Shown: in pieces, positions 56,183 through 63,132 of the stretch
Layout: the number at the start of each line of letters is the position of its first letter
Numbering within the stretch: position 1 is the first letter of the stretch
NCBI GenBank assembly: GCA_014191755.1
Contig: BJHE01000004.1
Coordinates: 51,015 to 114,146, forward strand
Source: Cyanobium sp.
GTDB taxonomy: Bacteria > Cyanobacteriota > Cyanobacteriia > PCC-6307 > Cyanobiaceae
DNA length: 63,132 nucleotides
Direction: 5' to 3'
Made by a program: the position numbers and the translations under genes
Notes under the pieces: generated by a model
The model's input: the letters and a program-made list of their open reading frames with translations, nothing else
Databases searched by the model: none
Told to the model about the DNA's origin: nothing

Positions 56183-56829
56183 GCCTGGCCACCACCGACT
56201 TTGATCACCCGATCTTTCTTGAGAGCATCCGCCGCATCCGGCTGCTGCTCGGTGAGAGCGCACTGGTGGGGGTAGAGCGGGAGCTGCTGGAGCGCCTGGT
56301 GCACAGCAGTGGCGATCCCGCCATTGCCTCCTTGCTGCGCTTCAGCCCCGGGGCCTGTGCGGTGGGGCTCCAGGCCCTGGCATCCGGAGCGGTGATCCTC
56401 ACGGACACCGCCATGGCGGCCAGTGCCGTGGAACCGATGGCGCTTCGCACCTTCGGCAATCCTGTACGTGCGGTGCTCGACTGGGCCCCCGCCGCGCCAC
56501 CGGTGGGGGGAACCCGGGCCGCCGCGGGGATGGAGCGGGCCCTGGCGGCCCATCCCGGAGCGGTGGTACTGATCGGCAGTGCCCCCACCGCCCTGGAGCT
56601 GCTGCTGGAGCGGGTGGCGGTGGGGGCCCTGGCTGCGCCCGCCCTGGTGATCGGCATGCCGGTGGGGTTCGTGGGTGTGGCCGAGAGCAAGCGGCATCTG
56701 GCCGCGAGTGATCTCCCCCAGATCCGGCTGGAGGGCAGCCGGGGCGGGGCCGGCCTGGTGGCCGCGGCGGTCAACGCGCTGCTGCGGCGGGCCTGGCTGG
56801 ATCGGCAGGGCGATCGGCCGAGCGCGTAG
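56179..56829 (+). CDS. cobH: precorrin-8X methylmutase
   Basis: CobH/CbiC (216 aa) moves a methyl group from C11 to C12 to give hydrogenobyrinate or cobyrinate. RLVHSSGDPAIASLLRFSPG carries the catalytic His, ASGAVILTDTAMAAS the following strand, and GMPVGFVGVAESKRHL the family signature. It overlaps the epimerase by four bases, so the two are coupled. mutS converges downstream. Confidence 0.93.
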   Translation: MSLATTDFDHPIFLESIRRIRLLLGESALVGVERELLERLVHSSGDPAIASLLRFSPGACAVGLQALASGAVILTDTAMAASAVEPMALRTFGNPVRAVLDWAPAAPPVGGTRAAAGMERALAAHPGAVVLIGSAPTALELLLERVAVGALAAPALVIGMPVGFVGVAESKRHLAASDLPQIRLEGSRGGAGLVAAAVNALLRRAWLDRQGDRPSA

Positions 56830-56834
56830 TTCAT

Positions 56835-59800
56835 TCACACCCTGCCCAGGTTCTCGGCCTGCAAGCCCACTGCCACATGGCTGTTGGCCTCGATCCGGCC
56901 CAGCACCTGGCGGGCCCGCAGCACCACCGAGGGGGGCACGCCGGCCAGCCGGGCGGCTTCGATGCCGTAGCTGCGGCTGGCGCCGCCCCGCACCACCCGA
57001 TGCAGGAACACCAGCTCGTCGCCGGTTTCTTCCACCAGCACCTGGGCATTGGCCACGTTGGGCAGCAGCTCGGCCAGCTCGTTGAGCTCGTGGTAGTGGG
57101 TGGCGAAGATCGTGCGGGCGCGGAGGTCGCCGGCCAGGTGTTCGGCCACCGCCCAGGCGATCGAGAGGCCATCGAAGGTGGCGGTGCCGCGGCCGATCTC
57201 ATCGAGCAGCACCAGGGAGCGCTCGCTGGCGTGGTGAAGGATGTTGGCGGTTTCGGCCATCTCCACCATGAAGGTGGATTGGCCGCTGGCCAGGTCGTCG
57301 ACGGCGCCAACGCGGGTGAAGATCCGGTCGGCGATGCCGAGGCGGGCGGAGCGGGCCGGGATCCAGGAGCCGATCTGGGCCAGCAGCTGCAGCAGTCCCG
57401 TCTGGCGCAGGTAGCAGCTCTTGCCGCTGGCGTTGGGCCCGGTGAGCACCAGCAGGTCGGGGGCTGGTGGGGTGGAGTTGGAGGTGGGATCGCTGCTGGG
57501 CGCTAGGTCAGCGCCGCCCAGGGCCAGGTCGTTGGCGGTGAAGGTCTCTTCCACCAGCAGCTGCTCCACGACCGGATGGCGGCCGGCCTCGATCCGTAGC
57601 TCCCGGCTCTCCACCAGCTCCGGCCGGCACCAGCCGCCGGTGGCGGCCACCTCCGCTAGGGAGGCCAGGGCGTCGAGGTCGGCCACAAGGCGGGCGGCGG
57701 CGCGGATCGGGGCGGCCCGCTCCCCCACCCGGGCGCGCAGGGCCGTGAACAGCTCGACTTCCCGTTGGGCGGCGCGGGCCCGCAGCTGCAGGATGCGCCC
57801 TTCGCGGCCTTTGAGGGCGGGCGTCACGAAGCGTTCTTCGTTGGCCAGGGTCTGGCGGCGGATCCAGTGTTCGGGCACCGAGGCAGCGCGTGCCCGGCTC
57901 ACCGCCAGGAAGTAGCCGAAGCTGCGGTGGTATTGGAGCCGCAGGTTGGGGTTGCCGCTGGCGCGGCGCTCGCTGGCCTCCTGCTCGGCCAGCCAGCCGT
58001 CCTGGTCGTCGAGCTGGTTGCGAAGGCCATCGAGCAAAGGGTCGACGCCGTCGTGGATCAGGCCCCCGTCGCTGAGGCTCAGGGGCGGGGTGTCGAGCAG
58101 GTGGTGGCGCAGTTCGGCCGCCAGGGCGGCCAGCTCCGGCCAGGGCTGGCCCAGGGCTTGCAATGGCGCGCTGACGCTCTCCTTGAGCAGCCCCGCCAGC
58201 CGCGGCAGCCGCTCCAGGCCGTCGGCCAGGGCCACCAGGTCGCGGGCGGAGGCGCTGCCGGCTCCGGCCCGGCCCGCCAGGCGCTCCAGATCCCCCATCG
58301 GCCGCAGCAGCCTGCGCAGGGCCAGGCGCAGGGGGCGGTGGTCCACCAGCTCCCCCACGGCCTCCTGGCGCACCAGGATCGCGGCCCTCTCCACCAGGGG
58401 GGCCTCGATCCAACGCCGCAGGCAGCGGCCCCCCATGGCGGTGGCGGTGCGATCGAGGGCCCAGAGCAGCGAGCCGTGCAGCCCCCCGCCCAGCTGGGTT
58501 CGGGTGAGCTCCAGGTTGCGGCGGGTCTGGGCATCGAGCACCAGCTGGTCGCCGGCGTGCCACACGGTGGGCATCTCCAGGGGGATGGGGCCAGCTCCGC
58601 TGCCGCCGTCGGCGGGGCTGTTGGGTTGAGAAGGAATGGCTGACCCCAGCGGAGGGATCTCAAGGCCCAGTTCCGCTGAACCCGCCCCCGCCGCCGAGGG
58701 TCCGGGTTGGGTGGTGTCGAGGTAGGCCAGCAGACCACCCGCCGCCCGCAGCGCCAGGGGCAGCTCGCCGAGGCCCAGGCCATCGAGGCTGGCCAGGCGG
58801 AAGTGACCCAGCAGCCGGGCCCGGGCCTGGGGGGCCTCAAACGGGGTGCGGGGCAGCGCCGTAAGCCGCTGGGGATCTGGGCACCAGGCGGGGACCGGCG
58901 CTGCAGGCTCGGACTGGCCTCCTTCCCCACCGACGGCGATCGCTGCAGCCGACCCCACCACGCCAGTAACCAGCCCAGGCCACACCACCTCGGCCGCCTC
59001 CAGTTGCAACAGCTCCTGGTGCAGGGCGCCGCTCCCTTCCCGCTCGGTGACCCGGAACTCGCCGGTGCTCACATCGGCCACCGCCAGCCCCCAACGGCCG
59101 GCGCCGCCCAGCACCACGGCGCAGAGCCAGTTGTTGCGGCGGGCGGCGAGCATGCCCTCCTCGAGCACCGTGCCGGGGGTGAGCACCCGGGTGATGTCGC
59201 GGCGCAGCAGGGCCCCCTTGGCGGGCGTGGTTTCGAGCTGGTCGCAGAGGGCCACGCTGAGGCCGCGGCGCACCAGCTCGGCGCAGTAGCGCTCGGCGGC
59301 GTGGTGGGGGATGCCTGCCATCGGCACCCGGCCGATGCCCTTGCCGCCCTCCTTGCCGGTGAGGGTGAGCTCCAACAGGCGCGAGAGCAGCAGGGCATCT
59401 TCGAAGAAGAACTCGTAGAAGTCGCCGAGGCGGTAGAGCAGCACGCGCTCCGGATGGGCCGCTTTGAGCTCCACGTAGTGACGCAGCACCGGGCTGAGGG
59501 CGGCCGGGTCCACCAGGCTGTGGTGGTGCCAGCGGGGCAGGTCGGCGTCGGGTTGGGTTTCTGCGACGGGAGCCCCGGACGCTGGCTTGGTGGTTACACC
59601 CGCTGCCCCAGCCGCTGCCTTGGTTGTCGCGGCGGCTGCCGCCCCATCGCTCCCTTCCTCCCCCTCCAGACCCCGCGCCCTGGCGGCCGTGTCCCGCCGC
59701 TGTCGGGGCCTGGATGCCGCATCGGCCTCCAGGAGGTGGTCGGCGTCGAGCGCTTCGGCCTGGTCGCCACTGGTTTGTGCCGCCGCTAGGGAGCTGGACG

Positions 59801-59942
59801 CAGCAAAGCGGGAGCGTCCCCCATGAGCCCCAGAAGCGGTTCCTCCCGCCGCAGGCGCCGCTTCGGCAAACAAACTGCCCTGCAGTCCAGATCCCACCAG
59901 CTCGGCAACCAGGGATAGCTGCTGCTCGGCTGGCGCCGCCAT
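56835..59942 (-). CDS. mutS: DNA mismatch repair protein MutS
   Basis: MutS (1,035 aa from the ATG at 59942) recognises mismatches. The mismatch-binding domain ([20 protein letters not shown]) starts only at about residue 170, after an Ala/Thr-rich extension. The connector, lever and clamp domains follow, then the ATPase: [19 protein letters not shown] (Walker A), [14 protein letters not shown] and [20 protein letters not shown] (Walker B), [13 protein letters not shown]. Near the N-terminus QLSLV and QGSLF resemble beta-clamp-binding motifs. The open frame continues upstream to 60134, but [10 protein letters not shown] is the better start. Confidence 0.95.
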   Translation of the reverse strand: MAAPAEQQLSLVAELVGSGLQGSLFAEAAPAAGGTASGAHGGRSRFAASSSLAAAQTSGDQAEALDADHLLEADAASRPRQRRDTAARARGLEGEEGSDGAAAAATTKAAAGAAGVTTKPASGAPVAETQPDADLPRWHHHSLVDPAALSPVLRHYVELKAAHPERVLLYRLGDFYEFFFEDALLLSRLLELTLTGKEGGKGIGRVPMAGIPHHAAERYCAELVRRGLSVALCDQLETTPAKGALLRRDITRVLTPGTVLEEGMLAARRNNWLCAVVLGGAGRWGLAVADVSTGEFRVTEREGSGALHQELLQLEAAEVVWPGLVTGVVGSAAAIAVGGEGGQSEPAAPVPAWCPDPQRLTALPRTPFEAPQARARLLGHFRLASLDGLGLGELPLALRAAGGLLAYLDTTQPGPSAAGAGSAELGLEIPPLGSAIPSQPNSPADGGSGAGPIPLEMPTVWHAGDQLVLDAQTRRNLELTRTQLGGGLHGSLLWALDRTATAMGGRCLRRWIEAPLVERAAILVRQEAVGELVDHRPLRLALRRLLRPMGDLERLAGRAGAGSASARDLVALADGLERLPRLAGLLKESVSAPLQALGQPWPELAALAAELRHHLLDTPPLSLSDGGLIHDGVDPLLDGLRNQLDDQDGWLAEQEASERRASGNPNLRLQYHRSFGYFLAVSRARAASVPEHWIRRQTLANEERFVTPALKGREGRILQLRARAAQREVELFTALRARVGERAAPIRAAARLVADLDALASLAEVAATGGWCRPELVESRELRIEAGRHPVVEQLLVEETFTANDLALGGADLAPSSDPTSNSTPPAPDLLVLTGPNASGKSCYLRQTGLLQLLAQIGSWIPARSARLGIADRIFTRVGAVDDLASGQSTFMVEMAETANILHHASERSLVLLDEIGRGTATFDGLSIAWAVAEHLAGDLRARTIFATHYHELNELAELLPNVANAQVLVEETGDELVFLHRVVRGGASRSYGIEAARLAGVPPSVVLRARQVLGRIEANSHVAVGLQAENLGRV

Positions 59943-60140
59943 GACACTGGTGGTGGGGGAACTCCAGCTTAGGAGACCCCACCGGTGGGGTCCAACCCCG
60001 GGAGCCCGCCGCGCCCCCTGGCCCCAACCCACAACTTGTGAAGGAAGCCCCCATCCCCCTTCGGAGCGGCCGGGGTCCCGTGTGAGAATCCCCCCAATGC
60101 CTGGTCCGGCCGGCCCGCCCACCCCTTCCAGCACCTCCTC

Positions 60141-60329
60141 ATGCAGATCATCAACACGCTCACCGTCCTGGCCCTGGTGGTGCTGTCCTTCGCGTTGATC
60201 GTGGCGATCCCCGTGCTCTACGCCAGCAGCGACGACAGCGGCCGCTCCAATCGCCTGATCCTGATCGGCGGTGGAGCCTGGGTCGCCCTCGTTCTGCTCA
60301 ACTGGGGCGTGAGTTTCTTTGTGGTCTGA
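60141..60329 (+). CDS. psbZ: photosystem II protein PsbZ
   Basis: A 62-aa PSII subunit (Ycf9) with two transmembrane helices ([20 protein letters not shown] and [20 protein letters not shown]) and a short turn [10 protein letters not shown]. It stabilises the antenna-core contact. The start is at 60141, divergent from mutS; ribH follows five bases after the stop. Confidence 0.96.
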   Translation: MQIINTLTVLALVVLSFALIVAIPVLYASSDDSGRSNRLILIGGGAWVALVLLNWGVSFFVV

Positions 60330-60334
60330 AGGTT

Positions 60335-60811
60335 TTGGCGGTTTTCGAAGGGCGCTTCACCGATACGGCCAACCTGCGGATCGCCGTGGTGGTGGCCCGT
60401 TTCAACGATCTGGTGACCGGCAAGCTGCTGAGCGGCTGTCTCGATTGCCTGTTGCGCCACGGCATCGATACGTCCCCCACCAGCAGCCAGCTGGATGTGG
60501 CCTGGGTGCCCGGCAGTTTTGAGATCCCCCTGGTGGCTCAGCGCCTGGCCGCCAGCGGCCGTTATCAGGTGGTGATCACCCTGGGGGCCGTGATCCGCGG
60601 CGACACCCCCCATTTCGATGTGGTGGTGGCTGAGGTGGGCAAGGGCGTCTCTGCGGTGGCTCGCGACACCGGCATTCCGGTGATTTTTGGCGTACTCACC
60701 ACCGACACCTTGCAGCAGGCCCTGGAGCGGGCCGGCATCAAGAGCAATCTTGGTTGGAGCTACGCAATGCAGGCGCTGGAAATGGGCAGCCTGATGAAGT
60801 CGTTGGAGTAA
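60335..60811 (+). CDS. ribH: 6,7-dimethyl-8-ribityllumazine synthase
   Basis: Lumazine synthase (158 aa) makes the riboflavin precursor. [36 protein letters not shown] and [14 protein letters not shown] (catalytic His near the end of the last) are diagnostic; [20 protein letters not shown] closes the core. The start is a TTG at 60335, five bases after psbZ. An AT-rich gap follows, then tRNA-Gly. Confidence 0.97.
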   Translation: MAVFEGRFTDTANLRIAVVVARFNDLVTGKLLSGCLDCLLRHGIDTSPTSSQLDVAWVPGSFEIPLVAQRLAASGRYQVVITLGAVIRGDTPHFDVVVAEVGKGVSAVARDTGIPVIFGVLTTDTLQQALERAGIKSNLGWSYAMQALEMGSLMKSLE

Positions 60812-60885
60812 AATATAATATTTTTGTATCTGGATGAAAAATCGAAGAAGTCTTTAATTGTGGTTAATATTTTATCATGATTTTA

Positions 60886-60957
60886 AGCGGATGAAGAGAT
60901 TCGAACTCTCGACCCTCTCCTTGGCAAGGAGATGCTCTACCACTGAGCTACATCCGC
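60886..60957 (-). tRNA. tRNA-Gly (anticodon GCC)
   Basis: 72 bases. Acceptor GCGGATG/CATCCGC, D arm GCTC/GAGC, anticodon stem TCTCC/GGAGA with loop TTGCCAA (anticodon GCC), T arm GAGAG TTCGAAT CTCTT. No encoded CCA. The 75 bases before it (60812-60885) are notably AT-rich. Confidence 0.96.
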
Positions 60958-61210
60958 ATCCATGCTGACCTTTAATCGCGTCGGTTCCATTTGGAACAAA
61001 ATCGATCCCGAACAGCGCCAAAGGGTCGCTGTGCTGGGTCGTACGGTCAGACCGGCCTTTTTGCCGGACCACCCCATCATGCACCATCGGGGGTGCCCTT
61101 CGGCAACCCCTTTGCGGATTCCATTGCCCTGACAGCAGCAAGAACCTGAGCCTGCGCACCCTTCCGCGATGGAATCGCCTGGGGTTAGCCTCCTGAAAAC
61201 GAATGGCGCC

Positions 61211-62326
61211 ATGATCGGCACACCGCTTCCTCAAGCTTTCCAGCGCGTTCTGCTGACCGGCGGCGCCGGCTTCATCGGTGGAGCGATGGTGCGGCGTCTG
61301 CTGAGCGAGAGCCAAGCCACAGTGTTCAATCTCGACAAGATGGGGTACGCCAGCGACCTCACGGGCATCGAGCGGCTGGGGGCGGGAGCGGCGGAGCGGC
61401 ACCACCTGCTACAAGTGGATCTGGCGGATGGGGAGGCCACGGCGGCGGCGATCAAGACGGCCGATCCAGATCTGGTGCTGCACCTTGCGGCAGAGAGCCA
61501 TGTGGACCGCTCGATCGATGGGCCCGGCGCCTTCATCGAGAGCAATGTGACCGGCACCTTCCACCTGCTACAGGCGGTGCGAAGTCACTGGGAGGGCTTG
61601 CCGGCCGAACGGCAGGCCGGCTTCCGGCTTCATCACATCAGCACCGATGAGGTGTTCGGCTCCCTTGGGGCCACGGGCCGCTTTTCGGAGAGCACCCCCT
61701 ACGACCCCCGCAGCCCCTATTCGGCCAGCAAGGCGGCGAGCGATCACCTAGTGAGCGCCTGGCACCACACCTATGGCCTGCCAGTGGTGCTCACCAATTG
61801 TTCCAATAACTACGGCCCCTGGCAGTTCCCGGAGAAGCTGATCCCGGTGGTGATCCTCAAGGCGGCCGCCGGCGAGCCGATTCCGCTATACGGCGATGGC
61901 GCCAACGTGCGCGACTGGCTGTATGTGGAGGATCACGTGGATGCTTTGCTGCTTGCGGCCACCCAGGGGCAGCTCGGCCGCAGCTACTGCGTGGGCGGCC
62001 ATGGCGAGCGCACCAACAAACAGGTGGTGGAGGCGATCTGTGCTCTACTCGATGAACGCCGCCCCGGCGGTGCTCCCCACAGCGACTTGATCATCCCGGT
62101 CAGGGACCGCCCTGGCCATGACCGTCGCTATGCCATCGACCCGGCCCGGATCAGCGAGGAGCTCGGTTGGCAGCCACGCCATAACTTCGAGGAAGGTCTG
62201 CGGGCCACGGTGGATTGGTATTTGGCCAACATCGACTGGTGCGAGGCGGTGCGTCAGCGTGCCGGCTACGGAGGAGAACGGATGGGTAGCACCACGGCTG
62301 AGACGGTTGCCTCCTCACCCTCTTGA
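61211..62326 (+). CDS. rfbB: dTDP-glucose 4,6-dehydratase
   Basis: A 371-aa extended SDR that makes dTDP-4-keto-6-deoxyglucose for deoxysugars such as rhamnose. VLLTGGAGFIGGAMVRRLL, HLAAESHVDRSIDGP, HISTDEVFGSLG, YSASKAASDHLV (YxxxK) and TNCSNNYGPWQFPEKLIP are the standard motifs. The ATG at 61211 is taken; the open frame begins at 61169. The following glycosyltransferase starts close behind, so the two probably form a polysaccharide operon. Confidence 0.95.
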   Translation: MIGTPLPQAFQRVLLTGGAGFIGGAMVRRLLSESQATVFNLDKMGYASDLTGIERLGAGAAERHHLLQVDLADGEATAAAIKTADPDLVLHLAAESHVDRSIDGPGAFIESNVTGTFHLLQAVRSHWEGLPAERQAGFRLHHISTDEVFGSLGATGRFSESTPYDPRSPYSASKAASDHLVSAWHHTYGLPVVLTNCSNNYGPWQFPEKLIPVVILKAAAGEPIPLYGDGANVRDWLYVEDHVDALLLAATQGQLGRSYCVGGHGERTNKQVVEAICALLDERRPGGAPHSDLIIPVRDRPGHDRRYAIDPARISEELGWQPRHNFEEGLRATVDWYLANIDWCEAVRQRAGYGGERMGSTTAETVASSPS

Positions 62327-62340
62327 TCCGCGAGAGGCTG

Positions 62341-63132
62341 ATGCAACGGCAGGTCTTGCTCGTGATTGTGGCGTATCACCCGAGCGAGGAGGAAGTCACC
62401 CGGCTCTCCAATTGTCTGGCCCAACTCTCTCCTCGAATTGGCTATGCTGTGGTTTCTAATGATCATCGCTCCGGCGAGCCAGTTGAGGCGTTGAGATTTG
62501 GTGCCGACTGTTTTTTGGTGAATCGGAATAATCCCGGTTATGGAAGAGCGATCAATCAGGTTGCTGCTTCGTTGCCTCGTGAAGGGCCGCTTCCGGAGCT
62601 GATTGGGGCGCTCAATACCGATCTTGCCTGGCAACAAGGCACCTTTGAGAAGCTTCTCGATTGGTTATTGCAGCACCCAGATGTCTCGGTGGCCGTTCCT
62701 CAGTTGGTCGATCCTCAGGGTGTGGTGCAATTGCTCTGCAAGCAAAATCCCACTGTGTTGGGGTTGTTCAGTCGGCGTTTCATCCCGGAACAATTGAAGC
62801 CAGACTGGCTGAAACGTTATGACCAATGGTATATGATGGCCAATCGTGATTACAACTCAATTTCTGAGGTTCCCTACCTCAGTGGCTGCTGTATGTTGAT
62901 GCGCACAAAGGATTTTCTGGCCGCCGGGGGATTTGACGATCGTTTCTTTCTCTATCTTGAAGATGCTGACATCACCCGTTCGCTTGGGGCCTATGGCCGT
63001 GCCTTGCACTTGCCCGTAGCGTCAATCATCCATCATTGGGGACGAGGCAACCACCGCAGTTGGAAGTTGACATTGGTGAATTTTCACAGTGTTTGGCTTT
63101 ACTTTTCTAAGTGGGGGTGGAAGGTATGGTGA
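62341..63132 (+). CDS. glycosyltransferase family 2 (rhamnosyltransferase-like)
   Basis: A 263-aa GT-A enzyme that ends exactly at the last base of the window. VLLVIVAYHPSEEEVTRL is the N-terminal strand, VNRNNPGYGRAINQVA the nucleotide-sugar region, LIGALNTDL the metal site, and PYLSGCCMLMRTKDFLAAGG plus FFLYLEDADITRSL typify the bacterial rhamnosyltransferase-like group. Base composition is clearly more AT-rich than the other genes, suggesting horizontal acquisition. The ATG at 62341 is used; a TTG at 62323 overlaps rfbB by four bases. Confidence 0.88.
   Translation: MQRQVLLVIVAYHPSEEEVTRLSNCLAQLSPRIGYAVVSNDHRSGEPVEALRFGADCFLVNRNNPGYGRAINQVAASLPREGPLPELIGALNTDLAWQQGTFEKLLDWLLQHPDVSVAVPQLVDPQGVVQLLCKQNPTVLGLFSRRFIPEQLKPDWLKRYDQWYMMANRDYNSISEVPYLSGCCMLMRTKDFLAAGGFDDRFFLYLEDADITRSLGAYGRALHLPVASIIHHWGRGNHRSWKLTLVNFHSVWLYFSKWGWKVW

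Noticed and set aside
59943..60134. Upstream extension of mutS
   Set aside because: The added 64 residues look like translated promoter DNA shared with psbZ.
61040..61080. Hairpin CCGGC-CTTTTT-GCCGG after tRNA-Gly as terminator
   Set aside because: Only five base pairs, and its T-run is in the loop rather than downstream.
1..63132. CRISPR arrays, insertion sequences, prophage, plasmid origin
   Set aside because: I saw no regularly spaced identical repeats with unique spacers, no transposase or integrase motifs and no phage structural genes.

Overview
The window reads as chromosomal DNA of a high-GC picocyanobacterium of the Cyanobium / Synechococcus (alpha-cyanobacterial) type. Photosynthetic markers support this: PsbZ, a Psb34-like small thylakoid protein, Ycf37, Ycf23/DUF561, a lumenal TLP40/CYP38-type cyclophilin and the sulfolipid pair sqdX-sqdB. 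The runs thiL-ppi-efp-accB-pdxA and holA...cobH-mutS-psbZ-ribH look like gene orders I associate with marine and freshwater picocyanobacteria (recalled, not searched). Genes are tightly packed, strands alternate often, and many neighbours overlap by 1 to 50 bases. I see no insertion sequence, prophage or CRISPR array.

Layout. 1-5.7 kb: thiL (cut by the window edge), cyclophilin, efp, accB, pdxA, an SDR enzyme and two tiny ORFs. 6-8.1 kb: an HNH nuclease gene divergent from a SNF2-family helicase gene with a HARP-like N-terminus. 8.1-12.3 kb: lipoprotein, secreted and membrane proteins, small hypotheticals, an AraC regulator and a ribbon-helix-helix protein. 12.6-16.6 kb: a CheB-CheR-PAS fusion and a fatty-acid-hydroxylase-family protein. 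17-25.6 kb: TerB-like protein, tRNA-Gly(CCC), a class V aminotransferase, cbiD, guaA and a cluster ending in PBP2. 25.7-31.4 kb: sqdX-sqdB, psb34-like gene, thiG, ycf37, rplT, rpmI. 31.5-36.7 kb: SpoIID/LytB protein, membrane glycosyltransferase, dnaX. 37-42 kb: LRAT-domain protein, clpX, clpP, tig. 42.4-49.9 kb: asd-dapA-RNase J, then tilS, Ycf23 and a membrane protein. 50-60.8 kb: uvrB, lysC, holA, an epimerase, cobH, mutS, psbZ, ribH. 60.9-63.1 kb: tRNA-Gly(GCC), then rfbB and a glycosyltransferase of visibly lower GC, probably the start of a surface-polysaccharide region.

Genes that work together: asd and dapA feed lysine and peptidoglycan synthesis, with lysC supplying aspartyl phosphate from elsewhere in the window; clpP, clpX and tig handle protein folding and turnover; sqdB makes UDP-sulfoquinovose for sqdX; cbiD and cobH belong to the cobalamin pathway; dnaX and holA encode clamp-loader subunits; uvrB, mutS and the SNF2/HNH pair concern DNA repair.

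The most interesting items are the HNH/SNF2 divergent pair, which recalls a split form of eukaryotic ZRANB3; a triplicated 17-bp holA start region that forms two nested mini-ORFs; clamp-binding-like motifs at the N-terminus of MutS; four 14-bp tandem repeats with GTGCAC palindromes between dnaX and the LRAT gene; and a strong hairpin between clpP and clpX.
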